Source: Paludibacter sp. (lineage in GTDB: Bacteria > Bacteroidota > Bacteroidia > Bacteroidales > Paludibacteraceae). From it: 64,000 nt of DNA. The notes beneath the pieces were generated by a model. The model saw nothing but the letters and a program-made list of their open reading frames with translations. It did no database searches and was not told where the DNA came from. How positions within the stretch are numbered: position 1 is the stretch's first letter; each line of letters opens with the position of its first letter. Below are positions 1 to 7,855 of the stretch, piece by piece. The stretch lies in the NCBI GenBank assembly GCA_019163375.1, contig JAFLKK010000005.1:97511-161510 (forward strand), read 5' to 3'. A program made the position numbers and the translations under genes.

Positions 1-122
1 CCATTAATCTGACGTATTGCCAGAGCTATATCAACCAGTGGAAAGCGACCGGCTTGAAGCGCTAGTTGATGCACATCAGCGTTAAGATGAGTGCTAATAA
101 ATTCTTTCGTTTCGGAGTTCAT
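1..122 (-). CDS. N-terminus of a THUMP-like / class I SAM-dependent methyltransferase (partial)
   Basis: An ATG at 120-122 on the minus strand opens a frame that runs off the left edge. The roughly 40 visible residues begin MNSETKEFISTHLNAD and continue through a segment containing LALQAGRFPLVDIALAIRQI. From memory this N-terminal pattern (a short helix, then LALQA..PxVD, then alternating I/Q) resembles Bacteroidales proteins annotated as THUMP-like SAM-dependent methyltransferases. The catalytic domain lies outside the window, so the family call rests on the N-terminus only. Confidence 0.5.
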   Translation of the reverse strand, partial: MNSETKEFISTHLNADVHQLALQAGRFPLVDIALAIRQIN

Positions 123-260
123 TTCTTTCTGCAAATTTGAATCAAAAATACATCAAATTATTCATTCTACGAAGCAGAGCTTACTCATTGTAGGATGATG
201 AAAAACGCGTTATTTGATTTTACTCAAACAACGCGTCCTAATTATCTATAAATTAAAATA

Positions 261-674
261 TTACCACATAAGAACTATTCTGAAATTCATTGTTTCCGGT
301 GGGTCGCTCATAAAATCCGAATTGGTAACATAAATATTAACGCCTCCTTTTAAATAGTCGAAATCAACGGTACGTGTCCACATGATGCCATTGCTGTTTT
401 CAAAATGGCGGACGTAGGGTAGAGCTTGTTGCCTGTCATCCAGTTCAATATATCCCACAACTGCACCATTATTATAAATATTTGAATTTATCTCGTTAAT
501 GGGAAAGTGATAGGAATAAAATCTGTTTAATCCGGCATTATCGGTATTTTCAACCCAATCGGCGCTATTTACCTTTAAACTGATAATTTGTTTAGTGTCT
601 AATTCGTCCGAAACCGAATCTCTACACGAGATAAACGTTAAAGCGACTGCTAAAATCAAGAATAATTTTTTCAT
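261..674 (-). CDS. Hypothetical lipoprotein
   Basis: This 137-residue protein starts MKKLFLILAVALTFISC, a short positively charged and hydrophobic signal ending in a Cys at residue 17. That is a lipobox, so the mature protein is probably lipid-anchored at the periphery of the cell. The remainder is rich in Asn, Asp and aromatic residues, with alternating hydrophobic positions that suggest beta structure, for example a stretch ending FRIVLMW at the C-terminus. I do not recognise a family. It stands alone on the minus strand between the methyltransferase fragment and the SRP RNA, and no operon partner is visible. Confidence 0.75.
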   Translation of the reverse strand: MKKLFLILAVALTFISCRDSVSDELDTKQIISLKVNSADWVENTDNAGLNRFYSYHFPINEINSNIYNNGAVVGYIELDDRQQALPYVRHFENSNGIMWTRTVDFDYLKGGVNIYVTNSDFMSDPPETMNFRIVLMW

Positions 675-930
675 TTTAATAGGTGTTATAATTAATAATT
701 AATGAATGAACGTAAAAATTGAATATAAATTATCAATTTACAAAGTTTGTGCCACAAATTTGATGGACACCATCATCGTTTTTTAGAAAATAAATCTATT
801 TATTCAGGTTATTCATCGGATAATCGGGTTCTTTACTTCCTGAATTAATTATTTTGAAAAAAATATTTCGCAATAGTTTTCTGAGAATGAATACTGTAGG
901 GCATTTCCGAAAAAAATATCGTATAAATGT

Positions 931-961
931 TTTGCAGATTAACTCAAAAGTACTACTTTTG
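931..961 (+). promoter_or_regulatory. Bacteroidota promoter for SRP RNA and tRNA-Thr
   Basis: TTTG at 931-934 and TACTTTTG at 954-961 match the -33 TTTG / -7 TAnnTTTG consensus with 19 nt between. Transcription would start near 967, which is where the SRP RNA terminal helix begins. Confidence 0.8.
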
Positions 962-1066
962 TCGTCGGGTAAGTCCTGCACGACATGCTCCTTTTGAATT
1001 CCCCCAGGGCTTGATCGCAGCAAGGGTAGAAGGTTGTAGCGGTGCGATGCAGGGTGCTTACCCACT
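962..1066 (+). ncRNA. ffs: Signal recognition particle RNA, small bacterial form
   Basis: The terminal arms GGGTAAG (967-973) and CTTACCC (1057-1063) are complementary, followed inward by CCTGCA / TGCAGG. The distal part has the SRP domain IV signature: CCCCCAGG on the 5' side and GCAGCAAGGG on the 3' side, which form the asymmetric loop that binds Ffh. The apical loop reads CTTGATCG rather than the usual GGAA tetraloop. The promoter places the start at about 967. tRNA-Thr follows within a few bases, so the two are probably co-transcribed and separated by processing. Confidence 0.85.
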
Positions 1067-1067
1067 T

Positions 1068-1141
1068 GCCTCTTTAGCTCAGTTGGCCAGAGCACGTGAT
1101 TTGTAATCTCGGGGTCGTTGGTTCGAATCCGACAAGAGGCT
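1068..1141 (+). tRNA. tRNA-Thr (anticodon TGT)
   Basis: The acceptor arms GCCTCTT (1068-1074) and AAGAGGC (1134-1140) pair fully. The D arm AGCTCAGTTGGCCAGAGC, the anticodon loop TTTGTAA with anticodon TGT, and the T arm with GGTTCGAATCC are all present. No CCA is encoded: the genomic sequence after the discriminator T is CAC. The gene directly follows the SRP RNA on the same strand. Confidence 0.95.
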
Positions 1142-1145
1142 CACT

Positions 1146-1181
1146 AAAAAAGCCGTTTCCAACATTGGAAGCGGCTTTTTT
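1146..1181 (+). terminator. Rho-independent terminator after tRNA-Thr
   Basis: AAAAAAGCCGTTTCC and GGAAGCGGCTTTTTT form a long stem with one G-T wobble and a 6-nt loop, ending in a T run. The A run on the other side lets it also serve the convergent gene at 1200-2525. Confidence 0.85.
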
Positions 1182-1199
1182 CATCTTTCACCATCAATT

Positions 1200-2525
1200 T
1201 TAGATGTCTTTTACCAATATATGATTGGTTTGTTCAATCGATTGTTTTTTTATCTCCAGCGTTTTTTGCCAAAACGAATCCAATAACTCATTTTTGCTGG
1301 TCAAAAAAAGCTCAGCTCCATTCTTTTCCAGCTTTTCAAATACAAGATTCACAGTCATTTGATTAATGTCAATAGCCGGTTGGTAGGTTTTTGATTTTGA
1401 GCTGTCGTGGTATACTTCAATCAGAATAGCAACCTCAGTTAATTGATTTAGAATTTGGTTTACTAACCTGATAGGGAGTTTATAGTTCGTTGCAATCTGC
1501 TCTGATGATAAAGGTGGCTTTTGCTCTTCAAATTGTTTTACCACCATGTGAGTGATAAAAAGAGTCAGAAAGTTTTTGTATCTGGAGCTGATATTCTTTG
1601 TGTCAACTTCGTAATCGAAGTTTTTAATATTTTGCGAAGCATACGATATTTCTGCTCCAAGTAAAATAATTAAACAGGATATTTGCAACCAGAGTAAAAG
1701 TAAAGGAATGGCCGCAAAACTTCCATATACCACGTTGAAACGCGATAAATAGACCTGACCATTGATATACAGTATTTGAAATAATTGGAAGGCTGAACCG
1801 GCAAGTATGCCTGCCAGCATCGCATTATAGAAGCGAACGCGTGTGTTCGGAATGACCATATACATTATGGTAAATACAATCCAATTGATAATGTAGGGTA
1901 TAAATTTTACGCCAAAACGTAGCACCGGACTCAGTACATTGAAGAAATAGCTGTGTGAAAGTATGGTGTTGATATATATTGAAAAACCGCTTGATAAAAC
2001 GATTAATAGCGGGATAATTAAAATAGCCGAGAAATAAGTGGTAAACTGGTGAATAAGTGAACGTGATTTTTTTACTTGCCATATACTGTTAAATGCATTT
2101 TCGACTTGCATAAAAAAATTCATTACCGATCCGAAAAGGATGGCAATACCAATTCCGATAAATAAACCACCTTGCGTAGACTCCAGATAGCGCTGTACGA
2201 ACCCCATTACCGTAGGAACAAGATTGGCTTGCCCAATAAAAGTACCCTGAAGTGAATTTTCAATCAGTTTATCTACTCCAAATCCCTTGGCTATGGCAAT
2301 AATTAGCGCAAACAAAGGTATCATGGCAAACAAAATGGAGTAGGTGAGGGCTGATGCTCTTACATTTAAGTTGTCAACTACAAAACCCCGAGTAGCGAGT
2401 ATTATTGTTTTCACCACACGATAGAAATAACGACGCGATTTTGTTAGTTCATACTCAGTAATCCGCCAAATGTCAAAACGGATAAAATTATATATTCCTT
2501 CAATGAATGCAATAAGTTTAAACAT
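1200..2525 (-). CDS. YihY/BrkB-family inner-membrane protein
   Basis: This 441-residue protein has about six hydrophobic segments in the first 310 residues. Family landmarks include NVRASALTYSILFAMIPL near residues 54-71, then QVENAFNSIWQV and the PNTRVRF segment before the last transmembrane helices. The YihY/BrkB family was once called ribonuclease BN in error; it is now viewed as a membrane protein of unclear function, possibly in transport. The last 130 residues are soluble and look like a winged-helix domain (SSEQIATNYKLPIRLVNQIL), a common extension in Bacteroidota. It is convergent with tRNA-Thr. Confidence 0.85.
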   Translation of the reverse strand: MFKLIAFIEGIYNFIRFDIWRITEYELTKSRRYFYRVVKTIILATRGFVVDNLNVRASALTYSILFAMIPLFALIIAIAKGFGVDKLIENSLQGTFIGQANLVPTVMGFVQRYLESTQGGLFIGIGIAILFGSVMNFFMQVENAFNSIWQVKKSRSLIHQFTTYFSAILIIPLLIVLSSGFSIYINTILSHSYFFNVLSPVLRFGVKFIPYIINWIVFTIMYMVIPNTRVRFYNAMLAGILAGSAFQLFQILYINGQVYLSRFNVVYGSFAAIPLLLLWLQISCLIILLGAEISYASQNIKNFDYEVDTKNISSRYKNFLTLFITHMVVKQFEEQKPPLSSEQIATNYKLPIRLVNQILNQLTEVAILIEVYHDSSKSKTYQPAIDINQMTVNLVFEKLEKNGAELFLTSKNELLDSFWQKTLEIKKQSIEQTNHILVKDI

Positions 2526-2640
2526 AAGTATTTATGAATTAATGTGGTACAATTGAACCCACTACTAAACCGAATGGTTTGAAGCGGTATTCTTGTCAAA
2601 AAATATTTGGTAGTTGATGTTTGGTAGTTGAAAAAAAATA

Positions 2641-3042
2641 GTAGGTCTATAAGCCGGGTTTTGTACTCTGCTTGCGCAAAGTGTCTGTCATTTATCTCGA
2701 ACAAATGTCGCCATTTGCCTTTAGCAATCTACCCCCCGACATCGGGCGAGCAACCCTACTGCGTCGGTATACATGATCTTGCAACCCATAAGACGTACGG
2801 CTTCGAATGTTGCCATCCGAACCGGTGAGCTCTTACCTCACCTTTTCACCCTTTCCATACACCTCTCCCGCCCATAGGGCACCCTCTCCAATGGAGAGGG
2901 AAAATGGAAAAGGTCAATTATGGTGGTTATTTTCTGTTACGCTACTCTGCCCTCACAAACAGCTTCCCGTTAGGAAATATGGTGCTCTGCGTTGCCCGGA
3001 CTTTCCTCCATTCCCGAGGGAAAAGCGACAAACCGACCTACT
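2641..3042 (-). ncRNA. rnpB: RNase P RNA, bacterial class A
   Basis: Read on the minus strand, the 5' end GTAGGTCGG leads to GAGGAAAGTCCGGGC, the conserved CR-I/P4 block. The 3' part contains the ACAGAAA-like and GGTAAGAGC-type core, and the RNA ends AAACCCGGCTTATAGACCTAC, whose last bases pair with the 5' end. The length of about 400 nt is normal. The stretch 2865-2930 holds a perfect 8-bp hairpin (2882-2900) and looks like an expanded variable helix. RNase P RNA is the catalytic subunit that trims tRNA 5' leaders. Apparent short reading frames across this region are not genes. Confidence 0.93.
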
Positions 3043-3051
3043 ATTTTGATG

Positions 3052-3059
3052 CAAAGATA
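3052..3059 (-). promoter_or_regulatory. -7 box of the rnpB promoter
   Basis: On the minus strand the sequence reads TATCTTTG, matching TAnnTTTG. It lies about 10 nt before the 5' end of RNase P RNA. I see no good TTTG at -33. Confidence 0.65.
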
Positions 3060-3225
3060 CAGATAATATTTTATATAATATTTGATGATTTTATTGTATT
3101 GATAAACAGATGTCTATAATAAAACTAAATTTTAATTAGAGAAAAATTTCTTTATTTGTCAACAATTATCTATTCTGCTTGTTTATAGTCTGTAGTATAT
3201 AAAGGAATAAAAAAAAGAAAAGAAG

Positions 3226-4500
3226 ATGGATGGTTTAAGTTTCAAAAAAGGTGATAAATTAGTTATTATTGGAGGGGGTTTTGCTGGTCTACAATTGGCC
3301 AAATCATTACAAAACAAAGATTTAAAGATTTTATTGGTAGATAAACAAAATCATCACCAATTTCAACCATTACTATATCAAATTGCAAGTGCACGATTGG
3401 AGCCTGCCAGTATTTCCTTTCCATTTCGAAAAGTTTTTCAGAAATATAATAATATAGATTTTAGAATGGCTGATGTTTTGAAAATTCTGCCGGCATCAAA
3501 AAAGATTCTAACTTCATCCGGTCAAATCACTTACGATCATTTGGTTATTGCAACAGGTTGTAAAACAAATTATTTCGGAAATGAGCAAATGAGTCAGCAT
3601 GCACTTTCGATGAAGACAACTCAGGAGGCCATCAAGATCCGAAATAAGATTTTAATTAGTTTTGAGCAAGAAATTTTTGCAACGGAAGAGGAAAAAACGG
3701 CGATTAACAACATTGTTATAGTAGGTGCCGGACCAACCGGCGTGGAGCTTTCGGGTGCATTTGCAGAACTAAAAAACAATATCCTTCCAAAAGATTACCC
3801 CAGTCTGGATTTCTCAAAATTAAACATAATTCTGGTTGAAGGTAGCAAAAATACACTTAATAACATGAGCGATGCAGCCAAGATTGCTTCGCGAAAGTTC
3901 CTTGAAGAGCTTGGTGTACAAATCAGAACTGAAACAATAATAAATACTTACGATGGAAACATTGCCACCCTGAGTACCGGAGAACAAATTCCAACGCGAA
4001 ACCTTATTTGGGCGGCAGGAGTGACCGGGAATATTGTTTCCGGACTTCAACCCGAAGATATTATTCGTAACAGATACATAGTGGATAGATACAACAGATT
4101 AAAAAACTATTCGAATATCTATGCGCTTGGCGATATTGCCTATATGGAGACTCCAAAGTACAAAACAGGACATCCTCAAGTGGCTAATGTGGCTATAAAT
4201 CAGGCTAAAAACCTTGGACATAATATTGTAAACACGCTAAAAGGAAAATCGCCTAACGAATATGAATATCGTGATTTAGGACTAATGGCAACCATTGGTA
4301 AGCATAAAGCTGTTGTTGATTTACCATTTTTAAGATTCAGTGGCGTAATTGCCTGGTATATTTGGATGTTTCTTCATTTAATGCTTATTCTTAGCGTGCG
4401 CAACAAGCTGATAGTGTTTTTTAATTGGGCATGGAGCTATATTACCAAAGATACTTCACTTCGATTAATTCTCATCTCGGATAAGAAAAAGAAAAATTAG
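3226..4500 (+). CDS. ndh: Type II NADH:quinone oxidoreductase (NDH-2)
   Basis: This 424-residue single-subunit flavoprotein transfers electrons from NADH to quinone at the membrane face without pumping protons. The FAD-binding Rossmann motif GGGFAGLQLA is near residues 16-25 and the NADH-binding motif GAGPTGVELSG near residues 168-178. ATGCKTNYFG follows the first Rossmann fold, as is typical of NDH-2, and YALGDIA near residue 300 is the FAD-ribityl motif. The C-terminal 60 residues hold two amphipathic or hydrophobic helices for membrane attachment. The length matches the family. It is monocistronic and followed by a strong terminator. Confidence 0.92.
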   Translation: MDGLSFKKGDKLVIIGGGFAGLQLAKSLQNKDLKILLVDKQNHHQFQPLLYQIASARLEPASISFPFRKVFQKYNNIDFRMADVLKILPASKKILTSSGQITYDHLVIATGCKTNYFGNEQMSQHALSMKTTQEAIKIRNKILISFEQEIFATEEEKTAINNIVIVGAGPTGVELSGAFAELKNNILPKDYPSLDFSKLNIILVEGSKNTLNNMSDAAKIASRKFLEELGVQIRTETIINTYDGNIATLSTGEQIPTRNLIWAAGVTGNIVSGLQPEDIIRNRYIVDRYNRLKNYSNIYALGDIAYMETPKYKTGHPQVANVAINQAKNLGHNIVNTLKGKSPNEYEYRDLGLMATIGKHKAVVDLPFLRFSGVIAWYIWMFLHLMLILSVRNKLIVFFNWAWSYITKDTSLRLILISDKKKKN

Positions 4501-4514
4501 TAAAATACTGCGTA

Positions 4515-4549
4515 CAAAAAAAGGAAGACTGATCATCTTCCTTTTTTTT
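4515..4549 (+). terminator. Bidirectional terminator between ndh and trpB2
   Basis: AAAAAAAGGAAGA and TCTTCCTTTTTTT form a hairpin flanked by an A run and a T run, placed between two convergent genes. Confidence 0.85.
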
Positions 4550-4579
4550 GTAGGTAATCTACTGGTTATATTCTTAATA

Positions 4580-5944
4580 CTAAACCAGATGTTCCAGTTG
4601 ACTTACGTTTTTTTCGATTTCTTCATTTGATAATGAATAGTTTACCAAATCACCGGCCAAATATTGATCGTATGCAGCCATATCCACTAATCCATGTCCT
4701 GAAAGATTAAATAAAATTGTTTTAGTTGTTCCCTCTTCTTTGCATTTAAGTGCTTCATTGATAGTAGCTGCAATAGCGTGAGCCGATTCCGGTGCCGGTA
4801 TAATTCCCTCGGTTTGAGCAAATAATACGCCCGCGTTAAACGAATCTAACTGTTCAATATCAACAGCTTCCATTAACCCATCCTTCATCAATTGACTAAC
4901 AATAGTTCCGGCACCATGGTAACGAAGCCCACCTGCATGAATGTGTGCGGGAGCAAAATTGTGACCAAGTGTGAACATTGGCAATAGTGGTGTATAACCG
5001 GCTTCATCGCCAAAATCATATTCAAATTTACCACGGGTCAATTTCGGGCAAGATGACGGTTCGGCAGCAATGAAGCGTGTTTGTTTGCCTTCTTTGATAT
5101 TATGACGCATAAATGGAAAGGAAATACCCGAGAAGTTTGATCCTCCTCCAAAACAACCAATTACGACATCAGGGTATTCACCGGTCATTTCCATTTGTTT
5201 TTCGGCTTCCAGACCGATAATGGTTTGGTGTAATGAAACGTGGTTAAGCACGCTACCCAATGTATATTTACAATTTGGTGTTTGCATAGCCAGTTCGATA
5301 GCTTCTGAAATGGCTGTACCCAAACTGCCTTGATAATTAGGATGTTTTGTCAGGATATCACGTCCTGCTTTGGTCGACATACTTGGAGACGGGATTACTT
5401 GCGCACCCCAGGTTTGCATTAATGAGCGGCGATATGGTTTTTGCTCGTAGCTGATTTTCACCATATAAACTGCCAGTTCCAGTCCGAATGCCTTGGCTGC
5501 AAATGATAATGCTGTTCCCCACTGGCCGGCACCGGTTTCGGTGGTGATATTGGTAGTACCTTCTTTCTTGCAATAATAGGCTTGCGCCAAAGCCGAATTC
5601 AGTTTGTGCGAACCAACGGGGCTCACGCTTTCATTTTTAAAGTAAATATGAGCCGGAGTGTCCAACGCTTTTTCTAGATTGTAGGCACGAACAAGTGGAG
5701 TAGGGCGATATATTTTTAGTTTCTCGCGTACTTCTTCGGGAATATCAATCCATGGATCGGTTTGATTAAGCTCTTGATGAGCCAGCTCTTTTGCGAATAA
5801 TGGATATAAATCTTCTTCTTTCAATGCTTGTTTTGTGCCCGGGTGCAACATTGGCATTGGTTTGGTTTCCATATCGGCCACAATATTGTACCATTTGGTA
5901 GGTAACTCTTTTTCAGCCAACAGAAACTTTTTCGTTTTTTCCAT
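4580..5944 (-). CDS. trpB: TrpB2-type tryptophan synthase beta-like protein (PLP-dependent)
   Basis: At 454 residues this is the longer TrpB2 form rather than the roughly 400-residue TrpB1 that partners TrpA. The PLP lysine is K114 in GSHKLNSALA. Other landmarks are TTETGAGQWG, the phosphate-binding loop CFGGGSNFSG, and GLRYHG near residue 345. The enzyme condenses indole with serine to make tryptophan; TrpB2 forms are thought to salvage free indole. No trpA or other trp gene is adjacent, which fits a salvage role. The gene has a leader of about 195 nt carrying a perfect hairpin. Confidence 0.9.
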   Translation of the reverse strand: MEKTKKFLLAEKELPTKWYNIVADMETKPMPMLHPGTKQALKEEDLYPLFAKELAHQELNQTDPWIDIPEEVREKLKIYRPTPLVRAYNLEKALDTPAHIYFKNESVSPVGSHKLNSALAQAYYCKKEGTTNITTETGAGQWGTALSFAAKAFGLELAVYMVKISYEQKPYRRSLMQTWGAQVIPSPSMSTKAGRDILTKHPNYQGSLGTAISEAIELAMQTPNCKYTLGSVLNHVSLHQTIIGLEAEKQMEMTGEYPDVVIGCFGGGSNFSGISFPFMRHNIKEGKQTRFIAAEPSSCPKLTRGKFEYDFGDEAGYTPLLPMFTLGHNFAPAHIHAGGLRYHGAGTIVSQLMKDGLMEAVDIEQLDSFNAGVLFAQTEGIIPAPESAHAIAATINEALKCKEEGTTKTILFNLSGHGLVDMAAYDQYLAGDLVNYSLSNEEIEKNVSQLEHLV

Positions 5945-5970
5945 GATGTAGTAAAATTATCAGTAAATAT

Positions 5971-6042
5971 TTATTTTATGTATTTCTTAACTAATACAGC
6001 CTGTTGCTTCGTTAAACAACAGGCTGTTATGGTATTACTCAT
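5971..6042 (-). other. Possible 23-codon leader reading frame upstream of trpB2
   Basis: ATG at 6040-6042 (minus strand) opens a 23-residue frame, MSNTITACCLTKQQAVLVKK plus three residues, closing with TAA 26 nt before trpB2. The perfect hairpin at 5996-6027 lies inside it. There are two adjacent Cys codons and no Trp codons, so it is not a classical trp attenuator peptide. Translation is unproven. Confidence 0.25.
5996..6027 (-). promoter_or_regulatory. Perfect 11-bp hairpin in the trpB2 mRNA leader
   Basis: ACAGCCTGTTG (5996-6006) and CAACAGGCTGT (6017-6027) are exact inverted repeats with a 10-nt loop. The element sits between the -7 box (6147-6154) and the start codon (5944), so it is inside the transcript. 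It has no T run, so it is not a simple terminator. Confidence 0.6.
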
Positions 6043-6146
6043 ATTATTACGGCAACAAAAACCTTATTGTTTAAAATAAAAGTTTTGCCAACGCCAGTAT
6101 TTAATCGGGTAAAAAGTGTGCATTATTTTTTGATTTTTAAGATAGA

Positions 6147-6154
6147 CAAAGATA
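6147..6154 (-). promoter_or_regulatory. -7 box of the trpB2 promoter
   Basis: It reads TATCTTTG on the minus strand (TAnnTTTG). Transcription from here gives a leader of about 195 nt. Confidence 0.6.
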
Positions 6155-6277
6155 AAAACAATTTTGTAAAATTGAAATATCCGGGTAGTTATTTATGATA
6201 TTTTGGAATTTAAATGACCATTTTACAATAAAATATATAGTGTTCGGTATAAAATCGCTACTTTAAAATAAAAGTAG

Positions 6278-6285
6278 TATTTTTG
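6278..6285 (+). promoter_or_regulatory. -7 box of the yicC-gmk-nadD promoter
   Basis: TATTTTTG matches TAnnTTTG and ends 36 nt before the yicC start codon. Confidence 0.6.
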
Positions 6286-6321
6286 TAATCAAGTAGAAAT
6301 TTATATAATAAATCAATAAAA

Positions 6322-7197
6322 ATGATACAATCGATGACCGGCTTTGGTAAAGCCACTTGCGAATACGGAAACAAAAAGATAGTAGTTGAAATTAAATCGT
6401 TAAATAGCAAACAATTAGATGTCTCAACTCGTATTTCGGGATTGTATCGCGAAAAGGATATTGAAATACGCAACGAACTTTCTCAGAAACTGGAACGTGG
6501 AAAGATCGATTTTTCATTATATGTTGACAATTCGGGAAAAGAGTCGGTTTCGCAGATTAATCAATCGGTTGTAGAAGCTTATTATCAACAAATTAAAGCA
6601 TTATCCGACAAAATTGGTATTGATGTTCCTTCAAATTGGTTCGAAGTGTTATTGCGCTTACCGGATACCATGAAAACGGAAACGGTAGAATTGGATGAAA
6701 ACGAGTGGTTGGAGATTCGTAAAACAATTGCTGTTGCTATCGAACAGTTCAATGCTTTCAGAGTGCAGGAAGGTAAATCATTGGAAGCGGTATTTGTAAA
6801 TAAAATTGCTCATATCAGCCAATTACTCGATGAAGTGGCACCTTTTGAAGCCGAGCGGGTTGAGAAGATAAAAGCTCGATTAGAGGAAAATCTACAGGCT
6901 TTATCCGATAAAATCGACTATGATAAAAACCGTTTGGAACAGGAGTTGATATTTTATATCGAAAAGCTCGATGTCAACGAGGAAAAGGTTCGCTTACGCA
7001 ATCATTTAGAGTACTTTATCGAAACAATGCAACACGAAAAATCACCTGGTAAGAAACTTGGTTTTATTGCGCAAGAGATTGGTCGTGAAGTAAATACACT
7101 TGGATCAAAATCGAATAATAGCGAAATGCAAAAAATAGTCGTTTTAATGAAGGATGACTTGGAGCAAATCAAAGAACAAGTATTAAACGTATTATAA
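6322..7197 (+). CDS. yicC: YicC/YloC-family endoribonuclease
   Basis: This 291-residue protein begins MIQSMTGFGKA, the invariant start of the family, followed by VEIKSLNSKQLDV. The C-terminal half has the conserved HLEYFIETMQ and GKKLGFIAQEIGREVNTLGSKSN block (DUF1732), containing the acidic and His residues associated with RNA cleavage. E. coli YicC is an endoribonuclease reported to act on small RNAs. It is the first gene of a three-gene transcript with gmk and nadD, an arrangement widespread in Bacteroidota. The 77-nt gap to gmk contains the short CAACTAC-type intergenic repeat. Confidence 0.92.
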   Translation: MIQSMTGFGKATCEYGNKKIVVEIKSLNSKQLDVSTRISGLYREKDIEIRNELSQKLERGKIDFSLYVDNSGKESVSQINQSVVEAYYQQIKALSDKIGIDVPSNWFEVLLRLPDTMKTETVELDENEWLEIRKTIAVAIEQFNAFRVQEGKSLEAVFVNKIAHISQLLDEVAPFEAERVEKIKARLEENLQALSDKIDYDKNRLEQELIFYIEKLDVNEEKVRLRNHLEYFIETMQHEKSPGKKLGFIAQEIGREVNTLGSKSNNSEMQKIVVLMKDDLEQIKEQVLNVL

Positions 7198-7232
7198 GTA
7201 AATAGTTTGTTATTTTAAGTCAGTGTACTTTT

Positions 7233-7268
7233 TCGAACTACCAACTATCAACTACCAACTACCTACTA
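7233..7268. repeat. Short CAACTACC-type intergenic repeat
   Basis: AACTACCAACTATCAACTAC followed by CAACTACCTAC is a run of imperfect 7-mers (CAACTAY) in the yicC-gmk gap. Similar runs occur at 2611-2632 (reverse orientation) and 46338-46372. Confidence 0.6.
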
Positions 7269-7274
7269 AAAGAC

Positions 7275-7841
7275 ATGTCCGGCAAATTAATTATATTTTC
7301 AGCTCCGTCGGGGGCAGGTAAAAGTACCTTAGTACAGCACTTATTAGGCTGTGGATTTAATATGGAGTTTTCTATTTCGGCTACCAGTCGTGCTCCACGT
7401 GGAGCTGAGCAAAATGGCGTTGATTATTACTACCTTACAGTCGAAGAATTCAAAAATAAGATAGAAAAAGGAGAATTTCTTGAGTGCGAAGAAGTTTATT
7501 CCGGCTGCTTTTACGGAACACTTCGCAGTGAAGTTGATCGCATTACAAGCAAAGGAAACAACATTGTTTTCGATGTAGATGTAGTAGGTGGTCTAAATAT
7601 AAAAAAAGAATTTGGAGACCGGGCTTTGTCGCTTTTTGTTGCGCCTCCAAGTATTGAAATACTGCACAAACGCTTAAAAAACCGTGGGACTGATTCCGAT
7701 GAAATGATCGCGAAGCGGATTGGCAAGGCAGACCTTGAAATGACTTTTGCCCCACAGTTTGATAAAGTAGTGGTAAATGATGATTTAGAGATGGCCAAAG
7801 AAGAAGCAGAAAGAATTATTCGTGAGTTTTTGAGTAAATAA
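7275..7841 (+). CDS. gmk: Guanylate kinase
   Basis: This 188-residue cytoplasmic enzyme phosphorylates GMP to GDP with ATP. The P-loop is GAGKST at residues 12-17 (preceded by SAPS). GMP-binding residues are in ATSRAPRGAEQNGVDYYYL near residues 36-54 and in the following EFLECEEVYSG segment. The lid arginines lie in RLKNRGTDSDEMIAKR. The length is close to the short form of the family. It lies between yicC and nadD, 14 nt before nadD, and is co-transcribed. Confidence 0.95.
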   Translation: MSGKLIIFSAPSGAGKSTLVQHLLGCGFNMEFSISATSRAPRGAEQNGVDYYYLTVEEFKNKIEKGEFLECEEVYSGCFYGTLRSEVDRITSKGNNIVFDVDVVGGLNIKKEFGDRALSLFVAPPSIEILHKRLKNRGTDSDEMIAKRIGKADLEMTFAPQFDKVVVNDDLEMAKEEAERIIREFLSK

Positions 7842-7855
7842 TTTGATATCATCCG

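Noticed and set aside
796-1095. Possible 99-codon gene on the minus strand
   Set aside because: It covers the SRP RNA and the start of tRNA-Thr, both of which are certain. The protein has no recognisable features.
2628-3119. Short plus-strand reading frames
   Set aside because: They lie inside RNase P RNA on the opposite strand and are not genes.
5971-6042. Classical tryptophan attenuator in the trpB2 leader
   Set aside because: The short frame has no Trp codons and the hairpin lacks a U run on either strand. I report the hairpin without this interpretation.
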